A stretch of DNA of 64,000 bases from Kiloniella sp. EL199 (GTDB lineage: Bacteria > Pseudomonadota > Alphaproteobacteria > Kiloniellales > Kiloniellaceae), in assembly GCF_900313065.1 (NCBI RefSeq), contig NZ_OMPU01000010.1:558001-622000 (forward strand). Reading direction: 5' to 3'. Shown one piece after another: positions 42,574 through 52,507 of this stretch. The notes under the pieces are model-generated. The model did no database searches and was not told where the DNA came from. It saw only the letters and a program-made list of their open reading frames with translations. The translations under genes and the position numbers were made by a program. Position 1 is the stretch's first letter; every line of letters starts with the position of its first letter.

Positions 42574-43452
42574 ATGGATTTCTGGACGCACTTGCTTGAT
42601 GAATGGACGCTCTATGAATGGCAAAGTTTGGCTGATGATTGGGTGTTTGTTTTTGCTATGGCCTTTTTTCTTTTTGAAATTATCAGGCTTGTGATCAAGA
42701 AAGAAATGACCTGGGCTACAGCGGGGGACTGTTTTGCGAACTTCGTAACTCTGGTTGCTCACGTCGGGCTTGTTGCTGTATTTGCGGGCGTATATCTGGC
42801 TGCTTTTTATCTCATTTATCCGACCTATAGCTTGACATTGATGCCGAGTAATTATTGGACAGTTGCTTTGTGCATTATCTTGGCGGACTTGGCGTATTAC
42901 TTTGAACACAGGGTCGCTCACCGTATGGGACTAGGCTGGGCGACACATACCGTTCATCATAGCTCTCCCTATTTCAATATCTCTGTTGCTTATCGACATG
43001 GGCCTCTGGATGCAATTTTTGGATTGCCGTTTTATATACCACTGGTTTTCATTGGCTTTGATCCCTTTTTGGTTCTGTTATCTGCATCGCTTGTGCAGCT
43101 ATACCAGACACTGTTGCATACCGACACGATCGGAAAGCTGCCCAGGTTTTACGAGGCAGTTATGAATACACCCTCTCACCACCGGGTACATCATGGTTCC
43201 AACCCGCAATACATTGACAAGAATTATGCAGGGATTTTTATCATTTGGGATAAAATGTTTGGCACTTTTGCAGAGGAAGAAGAAACAGTTATCTATGGCG
43301 TATCTCCCCCTATTAAATCAGTAAACCCGATTGTGGTCTTTTTTCATGGATTTACAGGGTTAACCCGAAAAATCTGGCACGCCAAAGGATTGAGTAACAA
43401 GCTAGCCTATTTGATTCAACCGCCGGGGTGGCATCCAAAAAATGATCAATAG
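42574..43452 (+). CDS. Fatty-acid hydroxylase/sterol-desaturase superfamily membrane enzyme
   Basis: A 292-residue di-iron membrane enzyme. The eight-histidine signature is present: EHRVAHRMG, HTVHHSSPYFN, and HHRVHHGSNPQYIDKN. Four to five membrane helices flank these motifs. It oxidises a lipid substrate that cannot be told from sequence. ATG 42574 sits behind GGGGGAGG and 1 bp after the TetR stop. A related gene lies at the right edge of the window (63162). Confidence 0.88.
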   Translation: MDFWTHLLDEWTLYEWQSLADDWVFVFAMAFFLFEIIRLVIKKEMTWATAGDCFANFVTLVAHVGLVAVFAGVYLAAFYLIYPTYSLTLMPSNYWTVALCIILADLAYYFEHRVAHRMGLGWATHTVHHSSPYFNISVAYRHGPLDAIFGLPFYIPLVFIGFDPFLVLLSASLVQLYQTLLHTDTIGKLPRFYEAVMNTPSHHRVHHGSNPQYIDKNYAGIFIIWDKMFGTFAEEEETVIYGVSPPIKSVNPIVVFFHGFTGLTRKIWHAKGLSNKLAYLIQPPGWHPKNDQ

Positions 43453-43536
43453 ATTTAACTTTTAGTCTAATCTTCTCAAAGATCACTTGTCTCCTGATAA
43501 GGTAGGGATTTGATAGCTTTGAAAATATTTGTATGG

Positions 43537-43577
43537 AAATCTGTATCTCTATGGATAGGAAGGATACAGATTTTTAT
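43537..43577 (+). terminator. Terminator after sterol-desaturase gene
   Basis: An 11 bp stem (AAATCTGTATC at 43537-43547 with GATACAGATTT at 43563-43573) and a short T run. Confidence 0.7.
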
Positions 43578-43595
43578 TCATGCATATTGTTGCTT

Positions 43596-43814
43596 TTACT
43601 TTCCGTTTAAAACCATGTCTTTGATCTTTTGGGCCTTTTCAAAATGATCAAGCTTGTGCGCCTGTATCCACCATGTAGCTGCTTCCATCAATAGCTCTGG
43701 ATCGTCGTTCTTATTCGCAAAAAAAGCGTAGAAAGACAGGCCAACTGTCTCACCCTTTTTCTCTATCTTGAGGTCACAGACCTCAATAATTTTGTCTCTT
43801 AGAGATTGTCGCAT
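43596..43814 (-). CDS. Small DUF6500-like protein
   Basis: A 72-residue soluble helical protein (RQSLRDKIIEVCDLKIEKKG, then FYAFFANKNDDPELLMEAAT and WWIQAHKLDHFEKAQKIKDM). It resembles the small conserved alphaproteobacterial family I recall as DUF6500; the name is from memory and not certain. It stands alone. Function unknown. Confidence 0.6.
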   Translation of the reverse strand: MRQSLRDKIIEVCDLKIEKKGETVGLSFYAFFANKNDDPELLMEAATWWIQAHKLDHFEKAQKIKDMVLNGK

Positions 43815-44115
43815 CGCAGGAATTTTCCTTGTCAGGAATAGAAGTGATATTGTTTATCCTGCTTCTGGTGTCTTTGGCAAAATTATTTCACTACAAGATG
43901 GGCGTTTCTTTTCTCTTTTTTTGGTATTTCCTCATAAACCCCAGCATCAATGTCGTGCATAGAATGTAATGTAATCAAAAATTTTGTTAACACTTTATTA
44001 ACTATTTCATTTGTGTTTTGATATACCTGTTTTGAGTTTTAGGGTTTAACCTTATTGGGGCTATTCCTTCATCCCAAAACGCTGCTTGCGAACGAAATAG
44101 AAAGGCGCAAAGGCG
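43815..44115. other. Intergenic region before PAS_5 paralogue 3
   Basis: About 300 bp, AT-rich, divergent between the 72-residue gene and PAS_5. No conserved box shared with the other PAS_5 leaders is obvious. Confidence 0.4.
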
Positions 44116-44679
44116 TTGATTGAATTCAGGCATTCTAAAAATCAGGCCTTTTATGACTATTGGTGCAATCTACCACGGACAGGAATTTTACCGGATAAAA
44201 GCAGTTTCAGGCCGGAAGAAATTCCAAGTTTGTTGCCTACCATGCTGGTTTACGAACTGATATCATCTGATCTTATCAGGATAAGGCTCATCGGATCGGC
44301 TGTAGAGGAACGTTTTGGGGGTAATCGAACGGGTAGTAACTACCTGGATGCTGTCGAAGAGCATCGCAAGCCAAGTGCGTCGGCTGCTTTATGGTCGCAG
44401 GTTGAAAAACCCTGCGGGATGCATGTGCTTTTGGAACAGGAGCTGATGTCCGGGCGGATTGCCTGTATCGAGGCTGTTGGGCTACCCATTTCAAACGTTG
44501 AAGACGGCCATCCACTTATCCTGTTTCAGAATAACGAAATCAGTTGGGATCGGGACGATGCTTTTTTCGAAAGTTCGCATCAGTTTGACGATAAAGAGGA
44601 CCGTTTATTAAAGTGTATCCGGGTTTCCGAACGGACCTTTTTTGATCTCGGGGCAGGGATTTCTGATTTCAAAGATTGA
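44116..44679 (+). CDS. PAS_5-family stand-alone PAS protein (paralogue 3)
   Basis: A 187-residue PAS_5 protein with NQAFYDYW, SSFRPEEIPSLLPT, IRIRLIGSAVEERFG, NYLDAV, EKPCG, and the ending LGAGISDFKD. TTG 44116 after AAAGGCG is the start, in line with the paralogue N-termini. It is followed by paralogue 4 after 323 bp without genes. Confidence 0.8.
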   Translation: MIEFRHSKNQAFYDYWCNLPRTGILPDKSSFRPEEIPSLLPTMLVYELISSDLIRIRLIGSAVEERFGGNRTGSNYLDAVEEHRKPSASAALWSQVEKPCGMHVLLEQELMSGRIACIEAVGLPISNVEDGHPLILFQNNEISWDRDDAFFESSHQFDDKEDRLLKCIRVSERTFFDLGAGISDFKD

Positions 44680-45002
44680 TTCGTGATAGTTGTTCGGCAT
44701 GAGGTCGAACTTTCTTTATTTACAGCAATTTTGTGTTAAATTTTCCAGCAATCAAAGATTTAAAAACGATTTTTCATCACATTCGTTTGCTTTATTTTCG
44801 ATTATTTTTGAAATAATAGTAAAATCAGTAAGATAGTTCTTGATTTAAGTCATCGGACACGGGCATGATCTTGCTTGTGATTTTCAGTTCCGGTTTTGGT
44901 GACCTCCTTATTTATTTCTACAAGGTATTCGAGCCATAGTGCAACTCCTGTTCTGGAAGTTACATTGCTTGCGTGAATGTTAAAAAAAGGCTGTGGCTCT
45001 TT
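44680..45002. other. Intergenic region between PAS_5 paralogues 3 and 4
   Basis: About 320 bp, AT-rich, with no gene, hairpin or repeat that I can support. The separate spacing suggests that paralogue 4 has its own promoter. Confidence 0.4.
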
Positions 45003-45563
45003 ATGGATTTTAAACATCCGAAATCTGCAGAGTTTTACAGGTATTGGCTCGATTTGCCCCGTGATGGTTATGCGCCGTCGCGAGACAGTTTTCGCCCGGA
45101 AGAAGTACCGTCATTACTCCCCAATTTTATGATCTACGAGATGATCTCGGACGATTATATAAAAATCCGCCTTCTTGGATCAAGCTTAAGTGAAAAGTTT
45201 GGCGACACCGGTAAGGGGGGGAATTATCTGGATCTGGTTGGTAAAGAGCGCCGAATACAGGCTTCGCAAGCTCTCTGGACTGTTGTAAACAAGCCTTGTG
45301 GTATTGTTGGTGTCGTCGAACAGGTTATGCAGAGTGGTTTGAGTATTTGTCTGGAAACGGTTGGTTTACCCCTGTTGAATAGTGATGGGGGAAATCCGAT
45401 GATCCTCTTTCAAAAAAATGAGCTTGATTGTGAAAAGCGTCTTCCTGATGCCAACACTGAAAACCTGAATTACCTTAAAATATTTAAACGACAGTTCATT
45501 GATATTGGCGCTGGGCTGGATGGGGTTGAAGATCTCATTTACCCATCCCTGGCCGACGCTTGA
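45003..45563 (+). CDS. PAS_5-family stand-alone PAS protein (paralogue 4)
   Basis: A 186-residue PAS_5 protein: AEFYRYWLDLPRDG, DSFRPEEVPSLLPN, IKIRLLGSSLSEKFG, NYLDLV, NKPCG, and FIDIGAG at the end. ATG 45003 is chosen because it aligns with the N-termini of the other copies; the frame is open from 44973. It is convergent with the homocysteine methyltransferase gene. Confidence 0.8.
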   Translation: MDFKHPKSAEFYRYWLDLPRDGYAPSRDSFRPEEVPSLLPNFMIYEMISDDYIKIRLLGSSLSEKFGDTGKGGNYLDLVGKERRIQASQALWTVVNKPCGIVGVVEQVMQSGLSICLETVGLPLLNSDGGNPMILFQKNELDCEKRLPDANTENLNYLKIFKRQFIDIGAGLDGVEDLIYPSLADA

Positions 45564-45634
45564 GCGTGCTGGTTTCAAACGAAGCTAAATTAGATAGTAA
45601 CTCGCCCTCTGTGATTGCTTTATTTTTGAGGTAA

Positions 45635-46645
45635 TTAACCCAGTTGTTTTGGGATAATCGCGCGGGCTATTTCTGTCAAATGTCGCAGGTCCGACCCGCA
45701 GCATCCACCAAAGATATTGAGCCACGGCATTCTGGAATAGATTTCCTGATATTGCTGCCCTAATTCGTCGGGGTTTCCGGCATCAAGTGCCTCACAATTA
45801 TCAAGCTCTGCATGACTCATTCTTGACGCATTACAGCGGATGCCTTTTATCCTTTTTGCCCAGCTGTGATCGCCTAGCTGGTTATCTGATAAATCCCCAG
45901 ATGATAAATTTGGGGGGAAATGTTCAGGGTGCGCACAGTTGATCATAAAATAAATCGCCTGAGAATTGGTTTCCCGGTCAACTTGATCAATCGCGTCAGC
46001 AAGCGACTGACCGGTCGGGAGCAAACCATCTGTTTCAACCGTGAAAGAAACTGCGATAGGCAATTTCGCTTTGTGTGCTGCACGTACGGCGCCAATGGCC
46101 TCTTCTGATTGTGTAAAGGTCATGGCTGTTATCATGTCCACAGGTGTAGCAGCCAACCAGCTTACCTGTTGTGCATGATAATCTTCGGCCTCTTTTGTCG
46201 ATATCTGGTAATCCGGGGCATAGGCATCTCCGCGGGGACCTAAAGAGGCATTGAGGACAATGGCTTGTTGTGTGTTGTTATCCCATTTTTCTCTAAGGGC
46301 GGCTATGAAGGCAACGGAAGCATGGTTAGCGGCTTCTATATCGTCCAGACCTTCCCCAAGATCATCAGCCCAATGGGGGTGAGCTTTCCAGGTTTGTCCA
46401 TCGAGAATAAAGCCGGTATTCATCTGTTGTGCGAGAGCAAGAAATCCTTGGTAATAGTTCGTAAGCGCACCGCGTCCCTTTTCATCCGGTAGCAGAGTAT
46501 GGGCGGCAAAGGCTTTGATGGGAATGTTTTGATTAAAGATCAAGTCGGTCTCTAAGCCGCCATCACTCAGAAACAAGCCACCTTTTAGTTGGGGTAAATC
46601 TTCTCTGTACCGCGATTTCATTCTCGTATTGGTGTTTGCCAACAT
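45635..46645 (-). CDS. Homocysteine S-methyltransferase family protein
   Basis: A 336-residue barrel enzyme. The zinc-thiolate signature is present: Cys in MINCAHPEHF and the pair in FGGCCGSDLRH. The opening LSDGGLETDLIF is typical for the family, and VSFTVETDGLLPTGQSL is the substrate loop. It probably moves a methyl group from S-methylmethionine or a betaine-like donor to homocysteine. Next to it on the same strand lies a LysE exporter gene (46791), so methionine or a related amino acid may be the common theme. Confidence 0.9.
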   Translation of the reverse strand: MLANTNTRMKSRYREDLPQLKGGLFLSDGGLETDLIFNQNIPIKAFAAHTLLPDEKGRGALTNYYQGFLALAQQMNTGFILDGQTWKAHPHWADDLGEGLDDIEAANHASVAFIAALREKWDNNTQQAIVLNASLGPRGDAYAPDYQISTKEAEDYHAQQVSWLAATPVDMITAMTFTQSEEAIGAVRAAHKAKLPIAVSFTVETDGLLPTGQSLADAIDQVDRETNSQAIYFMINCAHPEHFPPNLSSGDLSDNQLGDHSWAKRIKGIRCNASRMSHAELDNCEALDAGNPDELGQQYQEIYSRMPWLNIFGGCCGSDLRHLTEIARAIIPKQLG

Positions 46646-46790
46646 TGTTTACCCCGAACTTCTGGAAAGTCTCTATTTCAAGATCACTGAATTTAACAAA
46701 CACTACCTACGAAGATGTTTCAAGATAAAGCAAAGAGAACTTTCATGATTGTTGGTCATGTGCAGAGGTTGAGGGGAGAACGAAACCAAC

Positions 46791-47501
46791 TCACATTGTT
46801 GTAAGGCCGAAACAGACAAGGCTTGAACCAAAGCCAAAAAAGATAATGGCTATAAGCTTGTTGATGAAAGTTATGGTCGAAGGTTGACGGATCAGGCGAG
46901 ACAGTTTGACAGCAGTATAGGCAAAGGCGCTGAGAGAGAGAAAAGATAACCCCATGAAGGTTGCTGTCATAAGCAGCAGCTGTGGTGTGGCGGCGGCCTG
47001 TGTATTTAAAAAGAGCGGGAAGAGGGCAAGCAGGAAAATAATCATCTTGGGATTTGTCAAACCAACAAGCAGGGATTGCCGGAAAAGATAGGGGGCAGAT
47101 CTCTGAACTTGCAAGGAAGCCGCAAAGGAACAGACGCTGCTATTGGTGTCGGCGCCAGCATCGTCATTGGTGTTTTTGGCATCCTTGTTATCTACGCAAA
47201 GATGATCAAGTGAGATCATGCCCCTTTGCCAGTTCTGGTAGGCAAGCCAGAGTAGATAGCTGCCGCCCAGAACACGCAGAACTGAAAATATTCCTGGTTC
47301 TGTTGTTATAATTGCGCCTAAACCAAGTGTAACAGCGAGACCAACGCACCCAATCGCCACAACATTGCCTAGGGTTGAATAGATCGTTTTTCTCATCCCC
47401 AATGACAGGCCGTTTCTGATTGCAAGAACGATTGCTGGACCAGGGGCGAGAATATTTGCACTCGCGGCAAAAACAAAGGTGACCCAGATTTCAAAGGTCA
47501 T
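46791..47501 (-). CDS. LysE-family amino-acid exporter
   Basis: A 236-residue membrane protein with six helices; N-terminus ANILAPGPAIVLAIRNGLS and the later GLTNPKMIIFLLALFPLF are LysE/RhtB hallmarks. A cytoplasmic loop of about 40 residues (DNKDAKNTNDDAGADTNSS) is longer than usual. It lies upstream of the homocysteine methyltransferase gene and is divergent from LysR at 47738, its likely regulator. Confidence 0.88.
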   Translation of the reverse strand: MTFEIWVTFVFAASANILAPGPAIVLAIRNGLSLGMRKTIYSTLGNVVAIGCVGLAVTLGLGAIITTEPGIFSVLRVLGGSYLLWLAYQNWQRGMISLDHLCVDNKDAKNTNDDAGADTNSSVCSFAASLQVQRSAPYLFRQSLLVGLTNPKMIIFLLALFPLFLNTQAAATPQLLLMTATFMGLSFLSLSAFAYTAVKLSRLIRQPSTITFINKLIAIIFFGFGSSLVCFGLTTM

Positions 47502-47737
47502 TGGGGGCTCCTGATAAACTTTTTTGCTGACATCAATTGGTAATCGGTCCAGTTGTCTGTGGTGGTTTGGTCTTCTGGCGTCATTCTTTTGGGGATAACC
47601 ATTTAACTGTGGCGGGTTATCTGGCTGAGAATGAACAGGGGAAAGTTAATCGCAAAAATAAAATCAAAAAAAATAGTTTGTTTTTATAAATAAATAAAAA
47701 ATAATGATATGAATTTTGATTGAACGGAATCTGCAAG

Positions 47738-48616
47738 ATGGACCTGTCTGCATTACGTACATTTAAACTGGTGATGGATCTGGGCAGTGTGACAGCTGCG
47801 GCAGAAAGTTTGAATACGGTACAGCCCAATGTCACAGCCCGCATTCGCAAGCTTGAGAGTGAACTCGGCGTTTCACTTTTCTTGCGGGCGCATCGTCGTT
47901 TGGTGCCTACGCATGAAGCAGAGAAGCTGTTGGAATATGCCAATGCCATGCTGACCCTGGAACGTGCCGCGAAGGGAGCGGTGAACCCGGGTGATGTCGG
48001 CCATATACGAATGGGGTTTGTGGATACGCAGGCATCTCATCTGTTGCCACGTTTTATAACGGAATACCGGCGCTTTCATCCTGATGCAGAAATTTCCGTG
48101 GATACCGGGGTTTCCGGCTCTCTTAATAATGCCGTGAATGATTGTCGTCTGGATGCCGCGGTCGTGGTTGATCGTCGAAAACGCAGTACAGATCAGGATA
48201 GCTTAATAACGCATATGCTTTTTACCGAACCATTGGTTTATATTGCACCAAAAGGTTTAACCAGGCTGGAGCAAGCACTGGAACTGCCGATCATGGTTTT
48301 GATTCAGGAAGGCTGTGGCTATCGTAATTTTGCAATTGACTGGTATCGAGCACAAAATCTGACCGCGCCCAAGATGATGGAGATCTCTACACTGGATGGT
48401 ATTCTTGCCTGTATCAAGGCTGGCCTCTGCGCGTCTGTTTTGCCACGGTCCATTGTTGAGAGTTTCGAGCTGGAAAACAGAGCGGCGGTCTTTCCGTTAG
48501 AAGGGGGCAATGCAGAGATCAATATTGCGTTGGTTCACCGGCCAGAGTTCAAGGGAGATCATCGGATAAACCTTCTGCTTGAAATGTTCCGTCGTGAAGC
48601 CATTGCCGCAGAATAA
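47738..48616 (+). CDS. LysR-family transcriptional regulator
   Basis: A 292-residue LTTR: HTH in FKLVMDLGSVTAAAESLNTV and QPNVTARIRKLESELG, effector domain from HIRMGFVDTQASHLLPRF. ATG 47738 is preferred to 47720 because it follows GGAA and opens with MDLSALRTFK, a standard LTTR start. Divergent from the LysE gene and 19 bp from the convergent LysR gene. Confidence 0.9.
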   Translation: MDLSALRTFKLVMDLGSVTAAAESLNTVQPNVTARIRKLESELGVSLFLRAHRRLVPTHEAEKLLEYANAMLTLERAAKGAVNPGDVGHIRMGFVDTQASHLLPRFITEYRRFHPDAEISVDTGVSGSLNNAVNDCRLDAAVVVDRRKRSTDQDSLITHMLFTEPLVYIAPKGLTRLEQALELPIMVLIQEGCGYRNFAIDWYRAQNLTAPKMMEISTLDGILACIKAGLCASVLPRSIVESFELENRAAVFPLEGGNAEINIALVHRPEFKGDHRINLLLEMFRREAIAAE

Positions 48617-48635
48617 TTTAGGCTAATAGCTTCAG

Positions 48636-49535
48636 CTATAATGCTTCTGGGGCTACCAGATTTAAAAAATCCTGTGTAAAAAGTTCTATGATTTCTCGTT
48701 GGGCGGGGGACCGTCTTGTTGCGAGATGAAAGTCTGACGTCCAGCATAGATCTTTATGGTGCAGAGCTTTTAGATTTCCCCGATCTACCCACTCTTTTGC
48801 GTAGTGATCGGGTAACGCTCCGAGGAATTTTCCACTCAGAATAAGGCTGGCCTGTGCTTCCATATTTGAAACCAGCGCGGTTTGCCCTTTGCCTTTCAAA
48901 AGCTCCAGACCGGAATGAGTATTGTAACTGCGCAGACAGAGTTGATGGTCTTCTATTATCTGAGGGGTGATTTTATCGGAAGAGACGTTGAAAAGAGGGT
49001 GCGATGCACCGCAATAGAGGGAGTGGTGCTCTGACGACAGATATTGATAGCTTAGACCTTCGATCTTTTGCGTAAAAGGCCCTATGGCAAGGTGCAGTGT
49101 GCCGTTGATAAGTTCAAGTTCCAGCTCATTGGGGGAGGCAACGTGAAGCTGAAACTGGATGTCATTTTCTCTATCGAAAAAATGCTTTATAGCCGCACTG
49201 ATCGGAAGGGCTGGGTTTGTGTGGTGCGCATCAACCACGCCAATTCGTAATGATCCTTTTAAGGCATCTCGTAATCCAAGGAGGTCATTTTCAAAATCTT
49301 CAAACTGGATCAGCATCTTTCGGGACATCTCGTAAGTCTGTTGCCCTCGATCGGTTAAGTGAAATCCACTGCGTCCCCGTTCACACAGACGATAGCCCAG
49401 AATAATTTCCAGATCGCGAATATGATTACTAATGGCTGGCTGACTTATGCCTAAATCATACTGTGCGCCGGAAAACCCGCGATGCTCTACAACCTTGCAA
49501 AAAGTACGGAGAAGCTTTTCTGAAAAGAGGCTCAT
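48636..49535 (-). CDS. LysR-family transcriptional regulator
   Basis: A 299-residue LTTR: HTH FCKVVEHRGFSGAQYDLGIS with QPAISNHIRDLE, effector domain from GSLRIGVVDAHHTNPALP. It is divergent from the agmatinase-like gene at 49687, with an imperfect dyad (TAATG ... AATGCATTA, about 49567-49590) in the gap, and is the likely regulator of that gene. Confidence 0.9.
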   Translation of the reverse strand: MSLFSEKLLRTFCKVVEHRGFSGAQYDLGISQPAISNHIRDLEIILGYRLCERGRSGFHLTDRGQQTYEMSRKMLIQFEDFENDLLGLRDALKGSLRIGVVDAHHTNPALPISAAIKHFFDRENDIQFQLHVASPNELELELINGTLHLAIGPFTQKIEGLSYQYLSSEHHSLYCGASHPLFNVSSDKITPQIIEDHQLCLRSYNTHSGLELLKGKGQTALVSNMEAQASLILSGKFLGALPDHYAKEWVDRGNLKALHHKDLCWTSDFHLATRRSPAQREIIELFTQDFLNLVAPEAL

Positions 49536-49686
49536 ACTGTTACCCTGTTAACCAGATACACCCATTAATGATGTATTTTATAATGCATTAGAAAAAGAAA
49601 TATAAAGATAATTAAAATCATATTTTATTATGTAATTAAATCAGGCTCAATTTGTTGAGCAGATTTATCAAGAAATGGAGTAAATA

Positions 49687-50655
49687 ATGGCAGATCATGG
49701 TTATGAAGCCGGGCGATTGGATTTGCCTTTTGTTGGAATTTCAACTTTTGGCAAACGGAACTATGTCGCTGATTGGGACAAGATTGACGCGGATGTTGCT
49801 GTTTTGGGCGCGCCTTTTGATTTTGGCACACAGTGGCGGGCTGGCGCACGGTTTGGTCCCAGGGCTGTGAGGGAAGCTTCAACTCTTTTTTCTTTTGGCC
49901 ATGCGGGTGCTTATGACCATGAAGATGAAGCAACTTACCTTGGTTCTGATGTGCGTATCGTGGATATCGGTGATGCGGATATTATTCATACACAAACAGA
50001 AAAAAGCCATGCCAATATAGAGCTGGGCGTCCGTAAAATTCTCTCTGCGGGGGCGTTGCCTGTCGTCATTGGCGGTGACCATTCCATTAATATTCCCTGT
50101 ATAAATGCCTTCGCGGATGATGCTGCGGGAAAAGGTTCTATTCATGTTGTGCAAATTGATGCGCATTTGGACTTTGTTGATGAACGTCACGGGGTGACAG
50201 CGGGTCACGGTAATCCCATGCGGCGGGCAATTGAAAAAGATTACGTATCTGGCATGACGCAACTGGGTATCCGTAATGTGTCTTCTACAGCTAAAGAAGG
50301 CTATGATGATGCACGTACACGAGGATCTGATATTCTTTCTGTTCGTCAGGTCCGTAAATTGGGACCAGAAGGTGTTCTTGACCGAATCCCGAAAAACACG
50401 CGTTATTATGTCACCATTGATATTGATGCGTTTTGTCCCTCTATCGCGCCGGGTACAGGAACCCCCAGTCACGGTGGCTTTGCCTATTACGATGTGTTGG
50501 AAATTCTACAGGGCCTTGCAAAGCAGGGAAATGTTGTCGGGATTGATCTGGTTGAGGTTGCCCCCGCTTATGACCCTACTGAAAGTACACAGATACTGGC
50601 GGCGCAACTGTTGATGAATTTCATTGGATTTATTTTTTATGAGAAATATAAGTAA
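49687..50655 (+). CDS. speB: Agmatinase-like ureohydrolase
   Basis: A 322-residue ureohydrolase with a binuclear manganese site. The metal motifs are VIGGDHSINIP, QIDAHLDFVDERHG and TIDIDAFCPSIAPGTGTP, with DLVEVAPAYDPTE near the end. The family includes agmatinase, guanidinobutyrase and proclavaminate amidinohydrolase; agmatinase is the most common in this group, but the exact guanidino substrate is uncertain. It is divergent from LysR. A class IV aminotransferase gene 0.9 kb downstream could take part in the same amine catabolism. Confidence 0.85.
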   Translation: MADHGYEAGRLDLPFVGISTFGKRNYVADWDKIDADVAVLGAPFDFGTQWRAGARFGPRAVREASTLFSFGHAGAYDHEDEATYLGSDVRIVDIGDADIIHTQTEKSHANIELGVRKILSAGALPVVIGGDHSINIPCINAFADDAAGKGSIHVVQIDAHLDFVDERHGVTAGHGNPMRRAIEKDYVSGMTQLGIRNVSSTAKEGYDDARTRGSDILSVRQVRKLGPEGVLDRIPKNTRYYVTIDIDAFCPSIAPGTGTPSHGGFAYYDVLEILQGLAKQGNVVGIDLVEVAPAYDPTESTQILAAQLLMNFIGFIFYEKYK

Positions 50656-50812
50656 AATCAATGCTCTATTGTTCACCTTTGTTTTTTTAGATTATGATTG
50701 ACGATGCGTGTTGTTATCAATAATCCAATTGGTCTCTAAAATAGACCATATGGTTTTGAAGTTTCTCTGTTAATTTTTGTTCGCAAATTCTATCTTATTC
50801 AGGTTCATTCTT

Positions 50813-51355
50813 ATGCATGCCAAAATTTCATCCACTCAAGCTCTTGCTGGTAGCAACATACTTGTGACCGAGCGATTAACATTGCGCCCTTTTTCTTCAA
50901 AAGACGGGGATATTCTGTTTCAGCTTTATGGCAATGCTCAGGTTATGGCGATCCGCAAAATTGGCACGCAAACCCCACAGGGAAGTGATAAGCAACTCGG
51001 GATTATAACCGATCATTGGTTGCGTCGCGGCTTTGGTCTCTGGGCCGTTTTTGATCGTGAACAAAATGTGTTTATGGGCGAATGTGGATTGCGGGAAGAA
51101 AATGAAACAGATGAGATCGTCGAACTTTCGTATGGTTTGTTACCAGAGTTCTGGGGGGGCGGCTTGGCAACAGAGGCTGTGATGGCAGTGCTGGCATTTG
51201 GCAAAGAAACACTGGGTATGAAAAAAATCCATGCTTATGCACAAAAGAAAAATGCTGTGTCTTTACACATTCTCTCCAAGTTTGGCTTTCAGCACGAATA
51301 CGATTTTGACGAGGATGGTGAGATGATCACCCGCACGATTCTAGAGGTGAATTAA
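50813..51355 (+). CDS. GNAT-family (RimJ/RimL-like) N-acetyltransferase
   Basis: About 180 residues, of the Acetyltransf_3 type: VTERLTLRPFSSKDGDILFQ, the CoA-binding SYGLLPEFWGGGLATEAVMA, and HAYAQKKNAVSLHILSKFGF. These enzymes act on protein N-termini or small amines. ATG 50813 is the preferred start; the frame from 50777 adds a hydrophobic stretch without support. Confidence 0.85.
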   Translation: MHAKISSTQALAGSNILVTERLTLRPFSSKDGDILFQLYGNAQVMAIRKIGTQTPQGSDKQLGIITDHWLRRGFGLWAVFDREQNVFMGECGLREENETDEIVELSYGLLPEFWGGGLATEAVMAVLAFGKETLGMKKIHAYAQKKNAVSLHILSKFGFQHEYDFDEDGEMITRTILEVN

Positions 51356-51523
51356 TCTATTAAAGAGAAGATGCAGGTTGTTATCGTTTCTTTGATCCTG
51401 GATGCCGGGTTGATGATTTAGGCTGTTTGAAGAGAAAGTTTATTGACTGGATCTGAGAAATGGCCTTTAGCTTACGATAGTTGAATTGTCCTGATTTTCC
51501 TGTACCCAAAAGCTGGAAATCCG

Positions 51524-52456
51524 ATGCCTCTACCAGATGTAACGCAGACTTATCGCGATCCACACCGTTATCCCAAAGGGATCTCTTTCCTTGACGATCA
51601 ATATGTTCCTATGGATCAGGCGAAAGTATCCGTATTGGATTATGGCTTCCTGCATTCTGATGCCACCTATGATGTTGTTCATGTCTGGCAGGGTGCTTTT
51701 TTCAGACTGGATTTACATTTGGATCGTTTTTTCGCCGGTTTGGAAAAACTTCACATGGCTATTCCCTATAACCGGGATGAGGTCATTGAAATTCTACAAA
51801 ACTGTGTGGCTTTATCGGGGCATCGGGATGCTTATGTCGAGCTGATTTGTACGCGTGGGAACTCACCCGATTTTAGTCGTGATCCCCGCGATGCCATAAA
51901 TCGCTTTATGGCTTTTGCTATTCCCTTTGGATCTGTTGCTAACAAGGCACAGATGAAACGGGGATTGCACCTTGCAATCAGTGACAGGGTTCGCATTCCG
52001 TCAAGTTCCGTTGACCCCTCGATAAAGAACTATCATTGGCTGGATCTGGTTCAAGGGCTTTATGATGCTTATGAAAAAGGGGCAGAGACGACACTGTTGC
52101 TCAACGATCACGGTAACATTGCGGAAGGTCCCGGTTTTAATGTTTTTGCTGTCAAAGATGGCCTCGTCGCAACACCGGATAGTGGCGTGTTAGCAGGTAT
52201 CACGCGGCAGACAGTTTTTGATCTCTGTGCAGAGCTGGGTATTGCTTGTGAAGCAACTCAAATATCGCGGGATGAGTTGGTTGCTGCTGATGAAATTTTT
52301 ATTTCATCCACCGCTGGCGGCGTTATGCCTGTAACACGGTTGAATCATTCTGTTGTAGGTGATGGCCTGCTTGGCCCAATATACAGGCAAGTTCATCAGC
52401 TTTATTGGGATAAACACAACGATCCTGTCTGGGCATTACCTATAAACTACAGCTGA
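51524..52456 (+). CDS. PLP class IV aminotransferase
   Basis: A 310-residue fold-type IV PLP enzyme (branched-chain/D-amino-acid aminotransferase group). The PLP lysine is K168 in DPSIKNYHWLD; the PLP-supporting Glu is E201 in NIAEGPGFNVF; the phosphate-binding region is AGITRQTVF. Residues that separate IlvE from DAAT are mixed, so substrate is open. It opens after a 170 bp gap from the GNAT gene on the same strand. Confidence 0.88.
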   Translation: MPLPDVTQTYRDPHRYPKGISFLDDQYVPMDQAKVSVLDYGFLHSDATYDVVHVWQGAFFRLDLHLDRFFAGLEKLHMAIPYNRDEVIEILQNCVALSGHRDAYVELICTRGNSPDFSRDPRDAINRFMAFAIPFGSVANKAQMKRGLHLAISDRVRIPSSSVDPSIKNYHWLDLVQGLYDAYEKGAETTLLLNDHGNIAEGPGFNVFAVKDGLVATPDSGVLAGITRQTVFDLCAELGIACEATQISRDELVAADEIFISSTAGGVMPVTRLNHSVVGDGLLGPIYRQVHQLYWDKHNDPVWALPINYS

Positions 52457-52507
52457 ATAATAGATCTGGTTGGTTGATGTTTTTTTTCGGCTCTTAGAAT
52501 CTGCCTT

